Counted from the first letter of the stretch, positions 33,001 through 46,974 are shown. The stretch is 64,000 nucleotides of DNA from Cryptomeria japonica (GCF_030272615.1 NC_081407.1:101169897-101233896), one strand, 5' to 3'. Program-made: numbers and translations. Notes: generated by a model from the letters alone, not told the origin.

Positions 33001-34705
33001 CATCATGACTCTTGTTTAGAAAATATCCAAATAATATTATTTAATTTTAAAACTTTATCTTAAATTAGCAAGAAATAACATTTTTAAAAACCTCTTATTA
33101 AATAGTAGGCTTTTCTATTGACCCAATTGCACTTTAGTTTATATAGGACATTCTATATATTTTATATGTTTATTATCATATATAAACATATTTTTGCACT
33201 CGAAACATGTCACTTATCAAACAAATCGTTCACACCAAATCACAAGGCACAAAAGTCATTTTTATATAAACCACTATATTAAAAATCATTTAAATAAAAA
33301 TCAAGAAACACTTGCATATCATAATAAAAAAGTTGAATGGGCTAATGTATGTACCACCATTAAATGAGTCTATCAAGAATGTAAACGTATTTGTTAGGCT
33401 ATAAATTCTCATCCTTACTAAAAATACTTTGATCATAAACTGCAACACATTATTGAAGATTGCTCATAGCCTCACCAAGATTTACTAAGAAAAAATAAAA
33501 TCTCTTATCAACTTGGATAGACCTCGATCATAAATTTAACAACTAGATATAACTCCCTAAAAATTGAATTTTTCAAAAAGATTAGAATCAGTGACAAATA
33601 ATAAAGAAAAAATGCTACTTATACACCAAGATGCCATTAATGAATCATATAGGAACATGAAAGAAATTGGAATTGCTCATTTCTCCCTCCACCACTTTCT
33701 CCATTTATTTTTTGCCATGACCTTGGTGGCTATCTAAAAATATCATAGTTATAAAAAACATTACAAAAAAGACGATTTCAATACCTTCACAAAAAATCCT
33801 CATCCTATCTTTTGTAGATAATTTGGAACTCTAACCTAGATAGATTTCTATAAAAATTGAGTTGATAGTTTGAGCTTTTAAGGAGTAAGAAAAATGAGAA
33901 TTTAAATGTAGGTACAAGGAGAAAAATAAACCAAAATTTCTAAATCTTTCAAAGACAAGTGGAGCTCGAGTAGGTTTACAATAGTTCAATCATTGAGTCT
34001 AATGAAGGAAGGTGGAAGAGGAAAGTTGAAGGTGGGGATGGTAGTTGAAGTGAAAAAATCCTACCACTTGTGATAGGGATGATTTGGTGATGTAAAACAA
34101 GGAATGATATGATGCATAAAGGCATATGAGAGAGAAGAGGATGTTACTCACATGAAATAAAGGGTCCTCTTAAGCCATGCGACATGCCCAAAAATTTAAC
34201 CTCTACCTCTTCAATCATCTTCACCAAGTCATAAATGCTACAATACACTTTTTCATGTCTTCCCCTAGGCTTAATATCTTCATGATTCTTTACAACTTTA
34301 TTCCAAGTTTGGATCTTATAAATTTATAGATGAGGTAAGTTTAAAATTTCTTTGTTCTATTAGGGATGTAGAAGTATGCTATGTGGAACACCTTCCAAGT
34401 CATGGGGACCTCTTTGTCTAGTTGAGTTTTCAACTCCTTTTAAAATATAGGAATCTTGTAGAACAACAATATTTTATGCACATGGGAATCCTCTTGGAGA
34501 GGATAGTTAATGGTCCAATAATCTAGAAACTCCTAGAATATGGTGGGAAGTGTGACATTTCATGACTTGCCCCTAGAGAAAAGTAGGCTAGGTGGAGGGT
34601 AGAATAGCTCACTAAAGGATCAATGCCTATTTGATTGAGGGAATCATAAATTTATTGTAAAATGTCTTGAAAGTGAATTTTAAAGAATCTTATTTATCTC
34701 ATTTC

Positions 34706-34733
34706 CAAAAAAGAAAAGAAAAGAAAAGAAAAA
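34706..34733 (+). repeat. (AAAAG)n microsatellite
   Basis: About four pure AAAAG units plus A-rich edges. Confidence 0.9.
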
Positions 34734-35540
34734 CAAATGCCTATTTAATTTAATAATAATAAAGGTATCAATAGAGACTCTTTTTTTTTAAAGATGAAAT
34801 ACTAAAAATTAGGATAATTCCTATTACTAAATAATAAAATATAACAAGTACATAGAAAGATGAACAAAAAAATAGCATGCAAGGAAGAGATGTGGAGAGG
34901 GTAAAGGAAGTGGGTGCCTTGCAAGGAATTAAATTGTTAGCTATAACTTAAGTAAGAGCATGCACATGGATTTTATAATCTTTTGAAAGTTACTATGGTC
35001 ATTGATATTCACTTCTCACCAAAATTACTAGGTAAGATAAGAAATGGTGAGCATAAACACATTTGAATCCAAAATAACTTTGTATTGTTAAAAATTAATT
35101 GTGTTCTATTTGAATTGCTAGGAATATTTTCCTTAGTTTACTTATATTACATAATGAACACTAATTGATGATTTTTATTTATTTTTGGTTGGAACAATGT
35201 TGATAATATTTCTAAAAGTTTTGATTAAGTTAAATGATTTTTTTAAGTTTATGTAATTGTAACATGTTATCACTAATATTTATCTATCAAATCATAGAGC
35301 ATCATGCCACCATTATATGTTGTTTCTAAGATTTAGTGTTTTCTCTACTACTACTCTTACAAGTGAATTTTTTTAATGAATTGTACAAACATACATACAA
35401 AAAATAAATTATTATAACAAATTCATCACACATCTAAAAATATTAATATTAATTACTATTATATAAAAATATTAATATAATGATCAAATTACACCCAAAT
35501 TAATCAAAAATATTAAAAAAATTAATACCTAATTTTTTTA

Positions 35541-35594
35541 AGTATGTACTAATTTGTTTAAATATATACTAATCTGTTTAAATATGTACTAAAA
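35541..35594 (+). repeat. 20-bp tandem repeat, 2.7 copies
   Basis: Units AGTATGTACTAATTTGTTTA, AATATATACTAATCTGTTTA and a partial third follow one another exactly every 20 bases. Confidence 0.85.
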
Positions 35595-37430
35595 TACCTA
35601 GCATTGAGAGAATGTTCAAAACTAACCGGGATGACTTAAACATCACACACTAAGCCTTTGACCTTGCTTATGTGGCAATTGTGGGCCCATTACCTTTGTC
35701 AAGTTTTGCTTCTGTTCGTTTCCATTTCCATTTCCATGAACTTTCAAATTTAAACATTTATCCCACCTAAATTTTGGTGGATGTTCATAAATATTTGATC
35801 ACAACTTGTAGTCATTTTATATTTCCCAGCATGATCCTTTTGAGAAAGCCCTAGCCCCAAAACTCTACGATCACTGACAAATGTGCAATTCTAGATTCAT
35901 GTGAAGAAGTTGCTTCACATGGTTGAGGGAAGGAGCTTGAAAGCCCAAAAAAATAAATCGATGCGAACTCCCTCAAGATCTATACCTTAGTGAATTTTTC
36001 TAGCACTATTGACATTAGTGGTTCTCCAATTAACCATGCAAACTAATGAACCCAAGATAGGGAGGGGTTTGGAGAAGGGTAATTTAAACCGTGGATGAAG
36101 GAGACACACATTGCCCCAGGGATGGAATAAAATAGAAACTAATCCCTATTCAAGAAGCCACCCCACCATATATCTCCACTGAACAAATTATATTTGTCCA
36201 ATTGGAGATTCAATTCCTCCCATGTATAGGCAAAAGAATGAGCGAAAGCTCCCATTACCAACTTAGTGAGCTCACTCGACTAAGTTAAGTCCATGATATT
36301 AGATGCAAAGATGGAAGCGACAATGTTAGGTGGTGCCAGTGGGTTTGCAGCTATCCACTCTTCTCCAATGATAGTCCTTACCGCCCATTCTATTGAACCA
36401 CTCGAGGTTGCAAAATTATCAGCCTTGATGTTTGAATGGACACATGCAAACCGCATTGGTTCATTGGAACTCCCTTACAAATGAGTTCATTGAGCCATGA
36501 ACCAAAGAAGCTGACAGAGCCTAGAAGCACTCACTACTCCCACCCGAAACTAACCTCAAACCACCATGGACTCTTGCAAACCACCCTCAATAGAAAACTT
36601 CCACAAATGGAAAGAAGTTGTTTTGAATTAATAAAAAACCATCCACCTTGTAGGACCCGATGAGCCTAAATATAGAAGTGCCCAACTTCCCTTTGGCCTC
36701 ATATTTCAAGGACTTTCCCATGTGAAAAACCTCAGATATCCACATTATCATATGATCGGTCTGAAATCTGAAGCTTGGAATGACCTTCACTTGGCGATAT
36801 TGTACTATACGATAAACCCTGCCCTCGATTCATAGATAATCAATAGTAAAATTCATTATTTATTGATAACCCTTAAAGCCGCCAATTCAGTATAAATGTG
36901 GGAGAAAATCCATAGATAATAAGAGACTTGTCTATAGCTTGTGTAAGCTTACGATAATTGATTTAAGGCTCAGTACTCCAGCTTGTCAATGTACCATTCA
37001 TCTGATAAATTGTTGCCACTTAATCCTCTGTCATGTGCTCTAAAATGCAATGAAATGACTTTCCCATAAAATATGGATGAAGATCTCTAGATTTTATACA
37101 CTATTAGTGCAAAGGACTCCTTGGATTGATTACCCACATGGTACCTTTCAGTTGTCATATCTAGATGGGTTTACAAAGATGTTTGATATGATGACAACTG
37201 CACTTCAGCCTACCAAAATTATATTCTATCGAAAGAGAGGAAATTAAGCAAGCTCGTGCCAACACTCTTATATGTGCACCTGGGCAGAGCCCCTAGTGAG
37301 ATTAGTAATAATTACGAGTAAAGTCATTCCCATTTTTGAAGGATATTTGTAATTGACCCTTAGGAATTAAATCACACTATTCCCATTCTGCAAGCAACAC
37401 AAAATAAGGTTAAAGAGAGGATTAATAAAT

Positions 37431-40400
37431 TTAAAACAAATCCCTATTTGCTTGGTCCCTTAGTGTTTTGATTTCAAGGAATTCCCTCTGAGATAGCATC
37501 ACCTTTTTTGATTCTTGGTCACATCCCAAGTTTGCCAAAATATCTGCCAACCTATTAGCTTCTTTGTAAGAGTGTACTATTTGATAAGGAACTAGAGAAG
37601 GAATCCATTCTCTTACTTCCTGAATAATATAGTCTAACTGACAATTGGGAGTTTGCTTCTTAAGGAGTGCACATATGATATTTTAAGAATCCCCTTCTAT
37701 TATTAGATTGTTGGCCTTATATTTGATTGTTAATTTGATGCCAAGAAGGAGTGCCTTTTCTTCTGTAATGTTATTAGAACCATTTGGGATCCTCCCAGAA
37801 CCTGCTACTAGGATTTTGCCCTCTTTATCTCTGATAACATAACCAATTCCTGAAATTCTTGGGTTCCCTCGAGCTGCACCATCAAAGTTCAGTTTTGAAA
37901 ACCTATCATTCGGGGGTTTCCATCTAATTTCTTTTTTGTCAATTCTGAATTCCTGATTCCACATTAGACTCCCCTTGAATGGAAGCTTCATGAATTTCTA
38001 TTTTTGGAATATGTTATCATCCCAAGAGGACAAGAGTGAGTTTAACTTCTTCTTTCTGGTTGTGCATGCATTAACTACCTCTAAAATTGACGACTCTATT
38101 ATGAGATTCATATCAGATATCTTATTTTTCTCCTTTCTAAAAATATGTTTGTTCCTTTCCCACCAAATATTCCAGATCAAGACTACTGAGGATATTTCCC
38201 AAATGACTACAAAAAAGGACTCTTTATAATGTCCAGGCCAGGCTTCGAAAACTTCTGAGACTGGCTGCTATAGGGGGGAATGCTAGTCTAATTTGAGGAG
38301 AGGCCACTTCCAACATTCTTGAGCTACTTCACATCGTAAGAGAAGATTATTTGTAGTCTCAATATTTGTATTGCATAATATGCATTTGAAAGGTGGCACT
38401 ATTCTTAGTAAAGTCAATTTGTCACTAGTCAAGATACACTCTTTTAAAGCAAACCACGTAAAAGCTCTAGCCTTTTGCAAGCCACAATCATTCCAACATA
38501 AGGAAAACTTTCTCAGTGAGGGAGTGGAGTCATGATTAGAGAAAACTTTCTCTGTGAGGGAGTGGAGTCATGATTGTAAAAGACCCATCTAAACTCTAGT
38601 TCTGAATCAAGTTTCTATATTTGGATTTGGGGAACTGGTAATTGTGTAAAGGATTTCCATTTTGCTTTCAACTTGCCTTTAATAGAGGTGACATTAAAGT
38701 AATCTCTTACCGAACAACCCCAAGTATTTTGCAAAAAAAATTTTAATGTCCTCTAATCTTTGGATGTTAATCAAGGCTGGGTAATTGTTCCATAGATTCT
38801 CCCAAGATCTTGCTAGTCTTCAATTATGTACTACCCAAGCTAGATTTGCTAACATGTACTCTCTACAACTAACAATAAAATTCAACATTTTTGATCCTTT
38901 GGGAGGATTAGATAGAGTAAAGATCCTTTCAAGTTCATTGGAATCAAGGTATTTTCTTCTAATAATAGAAGCCCAGATGGATGAGGAATTTAAGTTTCCA
39001 TACTAGCTTTGCATCAAGAGCAATATTCCTATCTTCAAAATTTGGAATGCCTGCTTCCCTGTGCCTTTTAGGAGCACACACCTTTTCCCAAGCTAGAAGG
39101 TGCATTTTATTTTTGGGGTCTCTATTTCCTTTCCACAATAATTTCTTAAGATGAGACTCAAGATCATCTCTTGTTTTTGAAGGCATAGGTAAAATTGACA
39201 TGATATAATTGGGGATAGAAGACAACGCTAACTTGATTAGTAATATCCTACTAGCAAGTGATAACCAATTATTCTTCCAAGAATCCATCTTGTTTTTAAT
39301 AGTTGAAATGATTGATTCCCAATATTGATTTTTGTTCACACCAGAGAACAAAGGGATACCCAAATATTTATAGGGAAGCTTGGCCTATTTGAATCCTATG
39401 GTACTCATCAAATTCTTTGCCAAGATGGGAGAGCAATGAAATAAGAAAACTTTGGATTTTGCCTTGCTCACTTTTTGACCATACACTTCACAATAAGACT
39501 GGAGTACTTTCTTGATGTTCTTGGCTACCTTAACTGAAGCTTCTCCAAACAGAATAGTATCATCAGCGAATAGGCAGTGAGTGAGGACTACTTGAGATTG
39601 AGGAATATGAATCACCCTCCATATTGAGGACTCCTAACTTTCTGATATCAGTATGATTAGGGCTTCAACCATAATGATGAAGAGAGATGGAGACAAAGGA
39701 TCTCCTTGTCTCACACCTTGAGATGATGAGAAAAAACCCAGTGAAGATCCATTCAACAAAACTGAGAACTTTGCACCCAAGATGCAAGAAAGAATCCATT
39801 TGCTCCAAGATATTGAGAACCCAAATCTAATAAGAAATTGATGTAAGAAGTTACAACTTACTTGATCATATGCCTTTAGCATGTCTAGTTTGATCATCAT
39901 TGCTTCTATTTTGTGCTCCATGAATGTGTGAACTTTTTCATGAACCACCAATGCCCCTTCTGTAGTTTCCCTACCATGAAAAAAAACCCCTTGCTGCTTT
40001 GAGATGATCCCAAGAATGAATTGTGCCAACCTCAAAGAAAAGGCTTTTGAGATGATTTTATAAATCGTGTTACATAGCAATATCGGTCTGAAATATGCAA
40101 AGGTTGAAGGATTGGGAATCTTAGGGATGAGAACTATAAGAGTATTATTGAATTGTGCTAACACTTTGCCATGTTTTCTTGATTCATCAACTACACTTCA
40201 AATGTCTGATCCCAAAAAACTCTAGAATTTTTGGAAGAAGAGGGCAGGAACACCATTAGGCCCTAGAGACTTGTCTGGATGCATAGAGAAAAATGTATGT
40301 CTGATTTCTTCTAAAGAAAATAGTTTCAAGAGGAGAAAATTGTCTTGATAATTGATTAACTGGGGGATATGCTAGAGGATAACCTCTAATTTTTGCCTGA

Positions 40401-41657
40401 TATCTTCTCCATTTGGAACCCCATTTTTGAATAGTGTGGAAAATAAGGAAACTTCTTCTTAATGAATCTTTTCTACATCCACTATGATATCACCATCCTC
40501 ATTCTTTATTTAGCGTATTTGATTGCTAGCTCTCCTCATTTTTACCCAAGCATGGAAATATTTTGTGTTTTTGTCTCCTTCTTGTAACCACATTTCTCTA
40601 GACTTTTGTTTCCAATATAGCTCCTCTCTTGCCAAGATTTCTTGAAGCTGGGCATTTGGGTCATTTTGCATCTTGTAGGTGTTCTCATCTATTCCATCTT
40701 GAATAATGAGTACATTTAAATCTTTGATCTTGTTTTCTATTTGACTTTTGGCTTGGAAGATGTTTTGGAAAGAGGATATGTTCCACTATAATTTTTATTT
40801 CTATCCATTGAAGCTTTTTACAAAACTGAAACATCCTACTTCCTTGAAAAAAGGTGCTTCTTTCCACCATTTCTATAGGAGCTGTAGAAAGGAAAAATCT
40901 CTAAACCACATCTTCTGAAATCTAAAAGTTGGCCTGCCTTTCCTCAAAATGGGAATTAATGGACCTTCAATCTAAAGAGCAAAGTAATTCAACCCAGAAA
41001 GTGGAAAAATAATGGAATTTGGAATTCCAAATGCTGACATCCAGTTGGGGTTAACAAAAAATCTGTTAAGACACTCTTCTACATGGGTAAATCCCTACCT
41101 TCTATTTGTCCAAGTAAAAGAGCCATTGATGGGGATGCAATCCTTTAATGCAAAGTTAGAGACAAAATTATTGAAATCTTGCATACTTTTTAGAGGAGGG
41201 ATGATACCCCTAGACTTATCTTGAGAAGACAACATTGCATTAAAGTCCCCACCTATAACAAAGGGGTCTAGGGGAAAGCTAAACAAAATTTGGGCAATGC
41301 TGTCCCAAACTGCCTTCTTACCTGTTGTTCAAGTTGGGCCATAAACTGCTATGAGATGAAAAAACCCTTTGGTTGATTGGACTAAAATATGTATGATATT
41401 TGTCTTTGTTTCTATGACTAATATACTACCTACATTTGGTTTCCATAAAATGACCAACCCTTCGGAAGCACCAATGGCTTGAGAAGCTCTATAATTCCAA
41501 TGTTGCCACCTTTTGAATAACTATTCTTCTTTACTATCTAATAATTTTATTTCTTGGATAGAATAATATCTGCCCCACAATTCTCAAATTGAGATTTAAT
41601 GTGGCATCTTTTGTCGGGGGCATTAATACCCCTGACATTCCAGGTAATTATCCTCAT
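37431..41657 (-). pseudogene. LINE1 ORF2: endonuclease, reverse transcriptase, RNase H
   Basis: The start ATG at 41657-41655 opens MRIITWNVRGINAPDKR, the endonuclease N-terminus, with FVIGGDFNAMLSS later (about 41240). RT blocks are FNNTLIVLIPKIPNPS, FRPILLCNTIYKIISKAFS, MIKLDMLKAYDQVSCNFL, QGVRQGDPLSPSLFIIMVEA and CLFADDTILFGEA (FADD box intact, about 39555). The region continues with PYKYLGIPLFSGVNKNQYWE and a zf-RVT at 38283-38480 (CILCNTNIETTNNLLLRCEV). RNase H at 37431-37991 has KLNFDGAARGNPRISGIGYV, EEKALLLG, IIEGDS and EANRLADILA, so all four acidic positions are present. Length of about 1400 codons is normal. More than ten stops break it, e.g. near 41095, 40230, 39633 and 39383. Confidence 0.92.
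38503..38578. repeat. 38-bp tandem duplication in LINE1 ORF2
   Basis: GAAAACTTTCTCAGTGAGGG followed by AGTGGAGTCATGATTA is repeated with a 38-base period. It lies between RT and zf-RVT and shifts the frame. Confidence 0.85.
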
Positions 41658-41669
41658 TGGGGACTCAAA

Positions 41670-43075
41670 GAGTGAATCATTCTCCTCAGTCCTAGCTTGT
41701 CCTCTAGGGTGGATTGTAAACCTACTTTAATTTCCTCAGACGTCTTTTTTGCAGGCATCTTCTTTTTTGGAGGCCTTCCCACCTTTCCTTTTGTTTTCAG
41801 TACTTGTTTTTGGGATTTTTGATCTTGTTTGGTACATAGAGGACACTATGGATGGATTGTCTTGTTGCTCTCGATGGAGGTTAGTGATGTGTTCTGATGA
41901 AGTTTGATCCTAATTATGCTCCATAGTTCCATTATCTTTCATTACTGGAGAGGATCTTTTAAATTCTAGCTTAAGCTTGTCCTTTTTTGTGATTTGGTCA
42001 TAAATTTGGAAAAGGTCCTCAATATCTAGAGTATATACTACTTGGGCCAATTGTTCATCTAAGAACAATGAACAAGCTTTGAAAATATGTTCTTCAATGA
42101 TTTTACTTTGGGATCCCCACAATAATGGTGCTTTAAGGTGCAATAGAAAATCTCTATTACTGTCCAGTGGAGAAAGCTTGATATCACTAGGGGTCATGGG
42201 AAGGTATCTTGGATAATTTGACACAATTGTTATTGACTATATTTTCTGCCTACCAATCCAATTTGTAACCTTGATGGGCCCTCCTTTAGCTGAGTACTGA
42301 ATGACTACCTAGTCTTGTATTTGATCATCCTCTTGAGACCTTTTCCCCAATAATGTGTTATTAGAATAACAGGCTTGAACTTTTGCTCTATTCAACATAA
42401 TTTACTTGTCTATTGATAAGGAAAATAATCCATCATTTTCCCTTTTGTGTCAGTTACTATTATGATCCCTTGCCATCAATCTCTTTAACATTGAGACTGT
42501 GCTTAGTTCAAAGGGTAAGCCATTGTCTGAAATTTGAAGTTAAACTTTTTGTTCCCTATACTTTTATGGTATCTATCCCACTGATGACTCATTTTAGTAC
42601 AATTGAAACAACTTGTTAAGTTGAAAAGAGTGTCTCCTTATGATCTTTTAGTCTACATGTTACCACTAAATTCTCTCCTGCCTATAATAACAATTCTTGA
42701 ATACACTCCCCCTTATTGTCTAGAGCTCTGTTTCAGATCCCAAGCCCATCCTCTGAGTGAAAATTCTTTGATTGGTGCAATATGGATTGGAGTATACACT
42801 GTTGAGGGGGTGAAATAGATGGATGAGCTTTGCATTTTCAGGCCTCAGAGGATTGGTTCTCACAGACCATATTGATTTGACAATCCTCCCCCTTACATTC
42901 AGATGTCAACTACCCTAAGCACTCTGAGTGAACATTAATTGTATCTAGATCATCAAAATGGATTTACTGTGAACATCTTCCAAAGGAGGAAGATATAAGA
43001 ATTGATTTGGCCAATGATTTTGACAGCTTGAAGAGAAGACAAACCCTTATAGGGAGTTGAGGTTTCTCAAATGGG
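41670..43075 (-). pseudogene. LINE1 ORF1, C-terminal part
   Basis: The minus strand shows a zinc knuckle LTSCFNCTKMSHQWDRYHK at about 42570-42620. It is C-x2-C-x4-H, with the fourth ligand (Cys) replaced by Tyr. A helical segment follows (LFLDEQLAQVVYTLDIEDLF, about 42010-42070), then a Lys/Ser-rich tail (KTSTENKRKGGKASKKED, about 41740-41800) just upstream of ORF2. Several stops. The N-terminal part lies beyond the solo LTR, at 44285-45439. Confidence 0.7.
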
Positions 43076-43080
43076 ATAAG
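43076..43080. repeat. Left target-site duplication ATAAG
   Basis: ATAAG precedes the LTR at 43081 and recurs exactly at 44280-44284. Confidence 0.9.
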
Positions 43081-44279
43081 TGTTACTATTTACTAAGTTG
43101 TCATTAGTTTTATGTCCAAAGTCATTCTATATACTCTAAGTTGGTTAATACCACCGAAATATTCAGTCGGTAAGCACAGAGCAGTCGGTTACAGAAGTAA
43201 CAAGTCACAAAGTCTAGTATACACTGAGCAGTCTACCGAGTAACGTTCTATGACTATCGAGCAGCAAAGATGGTATACCGAGTTAATACACACCGAGTGA
43301 AATGTGTTACCAGATTCATTGAACCTAGACACATATGGGAAACATGTTACAAAGATCGAGGAACAAGTAACTGTTATCACATTGGAAATTGCACTTATAG
43401 ATTTTATATGATTTTGAGGTCATCTATCCAATGAAATAATTTTGTATGTTTATTCATTTAATGAATCATGTTTGTAAGATTGAAGCATGGACAAGATCAC
43501 TGTTACAAAAGATCTATTTATACAACATGAATTGAGGATTAAATATATGTGTGTGCATGTGTGTGAAGCAAGACATATGTGAAAAGAAAAATCATGGGAA
43601 AGCACTGAGTGTTATGACTATTACGATTGATAGAGATACACAGAGGTCACCGAGAAGGATATCAGAGAATAGTCAAGGAATAGATTAAATAGAAAGGTTT
43701 ACCGAGTTAATTTATGGTTTACTGAGGTATGCTATAAGCAAGGTAATATCATTTTGAGCACATAGAATCTGCTATAACATGTCAGATGTGAAGTTGTAGA
43801 TATTTTGTAAGATTTTGATTGTAATATTTTGAGTTGTAAGAGAAACCTTTAACAAGGTAAAAGACTCTAACAAAGTCTATAAATTATAAAGCCTTTAACC
43901 AGGTGCAACATTTAGAATAAGTGTTGTAAAATCCTTTAGCAAGGTAGATCTAAAGATATTGATACTCCTAACAGGGTAAGCTATCAGAAATAGCTAAATA
44001 TGTAGCTCTAATAGAGCAACCTTTATTATTGTAGTAGTGAAGTTGTGGGTGCCATCCCCACCGCAGTTTTTCTCTCTAACAAGGAGTTTCTGTGTAGCCA
44101 AAATATATGTGTTATGGAGTGAATCATGTATGATTGTTATTTATTTGTTTTAGCATTATATTATGTTACAATAGTTTTTGGTTTATGCATAACAGTAAAG
44201 TTATTGTTGAAGAAAAGATTTGAAGTACTGATTCACCCCTCCCCTCTTAGTACATTAGCTTTCCATATTGGGCCTAACA
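43081..44279 (+). mobile_element. Solo copia LTR in LINE1 ORF1
   Basis: TGTTACTATTTACTAAGTTG...GGGCCTAACA, 1199 bases, flanked by ATAAG duplications. Landmarks are a TATA-like TATAAATTATAAAG near 43880, the U5 motif with GCAGTTTTTCTCTC (about 44068), and GATTCACCCCTCCCCTCTTAG near 44230. It also has the CCTTTAACAAGGTAAAAG / CCTAACAGGGTAAGC motif series (about 43846-43985), shared in reverse complement with the LTRs at 5648, 8397, 13031 and 15041. No internal region, so a solo LTR. Confidence 0.93.
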
Positions 44280-44284
44280 ATAAG

Positions 44285-45439
44285 ATCATGTCTAATAAAG
44301 ATTCCCAATCTGTTAGCCAAGATCTCTATTAGGTCTCAGTCCCTGCATTCAAGAGGAAGGTCTGGGAGAGAAATCCAGAAAGGGACATACTTGATGTCGG
44401 CATTTTTTGGATCAAAATTTGGATACCATAACATAGTGAATAAACCATACCCCTTAAAAAACCAAACCTTTATTTTTATGAGCTAAGTCTCTGTCAGAGT
44501 TTGAGTGAAGTGTAGCATGAAAAAACCTGAAGCTTGGTTACAATAAAAGATTTAATCCATACTCGGCCAATACTTCAGGGCCCATAAATTTAAATGCTCA
44601 GAGTTGGGGGAAAATGACCAGAACTTACCAATCAGTGCATAATTCCTCATTCCAAACCTGGAGCTCTAACATGGAATCTGGGAGAGATATCTTAATGCAC
44701 TCTTCCTTCTCTTTCTCTTTTGTATGAAAAAACTTGGTTTTATCTACTTCCAATTCCCTTAAAGGCTTTTTAAGTTGTCATTGTCTCTTTAAAGGGCGAT
44801 GAAGATAGTTACCCTGATTACCCCTGAGATGCTGTTGATGCCTGATGTGATAAAAGTTGCTCTCTGACTACTTATGATAAAAGATTTTAGGTATATAGAG
44901 AGGTCCCAAGAGGATGTCATTGGGGGATGAGATAACTGGCCCTGAGGAAGAGAATCCATAAGCTGAAATGCCCTTTAAGTCCTTATGTTTTCCAATCAGG
45001 ATATTGTTCGAAAAAGTTAAGCATTGCTCCTTGGGGAGCTTTTGATCTAAATAAAAATTATCGAGATAAATTGAATGATACTCCTACTATCTGATTTGGA
45101 AGTCTCGAGATGCAAGGGGATGATACCTACCAGACCTTTCATCTAGGCAAATGTCAAAGATAGGTTGCTTGCCCTTGGTCTGATGAGGGAGGGAGGATGA
45201 AAAGAAACCCTGATTCTCATGGAGAGCCTTTGATTAAGCATAGTTTTTGATATTCTAATTTCTGACCCAACCATTCCTATCGTGATTGGAATACCCTCTC
45301 TTCTACCCTGGTCTATTAAACGACTGAAGATTAAATTTAAACCTTCTCTTGACTGTCGATCTACATCTGCCCTCCATTGATTATTTTTTGAAAAGGAAAT
45401 TCTTGCTCGACCGTCTCCTCCTCCTCCACTGGCTCCCAT
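44285..45439 (-). pseudogene. LINE1 ORF1, N-terminal part (DUF4283-like)
   Basis: Start ATG at 45439-45437 gives MGASGGGGDGRARISFSKNN. The DUF4283-like domain is visible at about 44360-44530 (KVWFFKGYGLFTMLWYPNFD, then YVPFWISLPDLPLEC), the fold common to ORF1 of plant L1 elements. Stops and frameshifts occur between about 44540 and 45140. It continues at 43075 after the solo LTR. Confidence 0.7.
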
Positions 45440-45470
45440 CTTTTGAATAACTATTTCTATATACATTTAC

Positions 45471-46974
45471 TATTATTAATAATTATTAAGTATTATTAAA
45501 TTAATAAAATAATAATTTATTAAAAAATATTTTAATTTTAATTTAAGAGGGAAATCTTTTTCACACATTTATGTATGTATGTATTTGTATATATTTATGT
45601 CTATGTACCATTTGTTTATTTACTTATTCTATTGTTTTTATAGTTGCTAACATACCATTTTTTATTAATATAAATATTTATTTAAAACTTGGTGGTCCCT
45701 TACTAAAGATAACCTAGAAATTTCATGTTTTTTTTAATTCTATCAAAGGTTGGATGTAGTCCTCTATAGATTTTTTTGATATACAAATAATAATTTTTAT
45801 GTACAATCTATGTTAGTTTGATTTCAATCATAGTATGAATTCTTTTATTGTTTGCATATTTAGGTTCAACTTTTAAATTTCCTTTTAGTTTTGGATTTAT
45901 TCATGGTTTCAAGAAATTGTTAATTTATTGGGATACTTCCTAATTACAAACATAAATACATCTAATTAACACATAAAAAAATTGCTTGCATCCTTGTTGA
46001 TTTTGATATTTTGTATGAGTTTTACATTGACATTTCTTTTAAATTAGTAGACCATACCTAAACATGGTATTTATTCTAATGGTATGCTATTGCATTACTA
46101 GAAGTATTAGATTTTAGTTTAAAATACTATAAAATGCACAAGTATAGATGAAATTTAGATAATCAAAATTTATGGAGAAAAGATGTTGTTCCCTAAAATT
46201 TTATTATTAATAGTCTATTATTTCCTTCTTTGAGTTACTTGATGGTTTGAATGCTAACTCTATATCATTGAACTATAAGAAAATTTGTTATAACCTCCTA
46301 CTGTGTAGAAAGATTCATCCTTTATTAAATGTGAATCAAACTCACCTTCTATGGGGGTTATTTTGGGCCACATCTCTTTGAAATATGAAAGATCCTAACT
46401 ACCTCTTATAGCTCCTGATGATGAGTGAAATAAAGCACAATAGATTATTATGAAAACAAAAGAAAAAAAATAGATACAATCAAATATGGTTTTGATCTAG
46501 ACAATATGCTTTATCATTACTATGTTACAATGGCTCTAATATTTTATGGCCTATGTGTGAGGTATAAATGATTGCCTTGCATGTCATAGTTTTATTGGTT
46601 TAATGTCTATCTTATATAGTGTCTAGATGATCTACATTCAATTTCTTGCTTTCATTATTTAAATAAAGATGTGACTCCCTCTAATCTTATTCATTAATTA
46701 AAATTGTATTTTTAGCAATATTACTAAAGAGTAATCATATAATCATATTTATCATAGCAAAGATTAGGAAAATAAATTTTAGTGCACCCTTGAAAAAGTG
46801 GTAAAAAAATTAGCAAAGAAATAATTAATATTAGTAACATTTCATTTGTAATACATCTATGAGCTAATACTATTTGATGATATTATTTAAGAAATCATAT
46901 TATGATAATTCTCTTATGGAATGGTGATATTGAGGGGTTACTAGAATGAATTATCTAATATTTTATTTTAGAGG
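45471..46974. other. AT-rich non-coding region
   Basis: Nothing recognisable: no supported open frame and no LTR or LINE landmarks. Confidence 0.55.

Larger units (their letters stand above)
33001..37430. other. Unassigned AT-rich region
   Basis: No domain is recognised. Weak open stretches at 36293-36663 (plus) and 36587-36790 (minus) overlap one another and have no family signature. 35640-36850 is less AT-rich than its surroundings and could be remains of an unrecognised element. 37260-37430 is probably the 3' UTR of LINE1. Confidence 0.5.
37431..45470 (-). mobile_element. LINE1: L1-clade LINE with ORF1 and ORF2
   Basis: On the minus strand ORF1 (DUF4283-like domain and CCHC knuckle) is followed by ORF2 (AP-type endonuclease, RT, zf-RVT, RNase H), the plant L1 layout with a terminal RNase H. 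ORF1 begins at about 45439 and ORF2 ends at 37431-37433. A solo copia LTR (43081-44279) is inserted in ORF1. Element ends are not fixed: no poly(A) remnant or convincing target-site duplication was found. Confidence 0.88.

Noticed and set aside
37290-45480. TAATAATTA near 37310 and 45468 as a target-site duplication of LINE1
   Set aside because: Only nine AT-only bases in AT-rich surroundings, and no 3' tail; too likely by chance.
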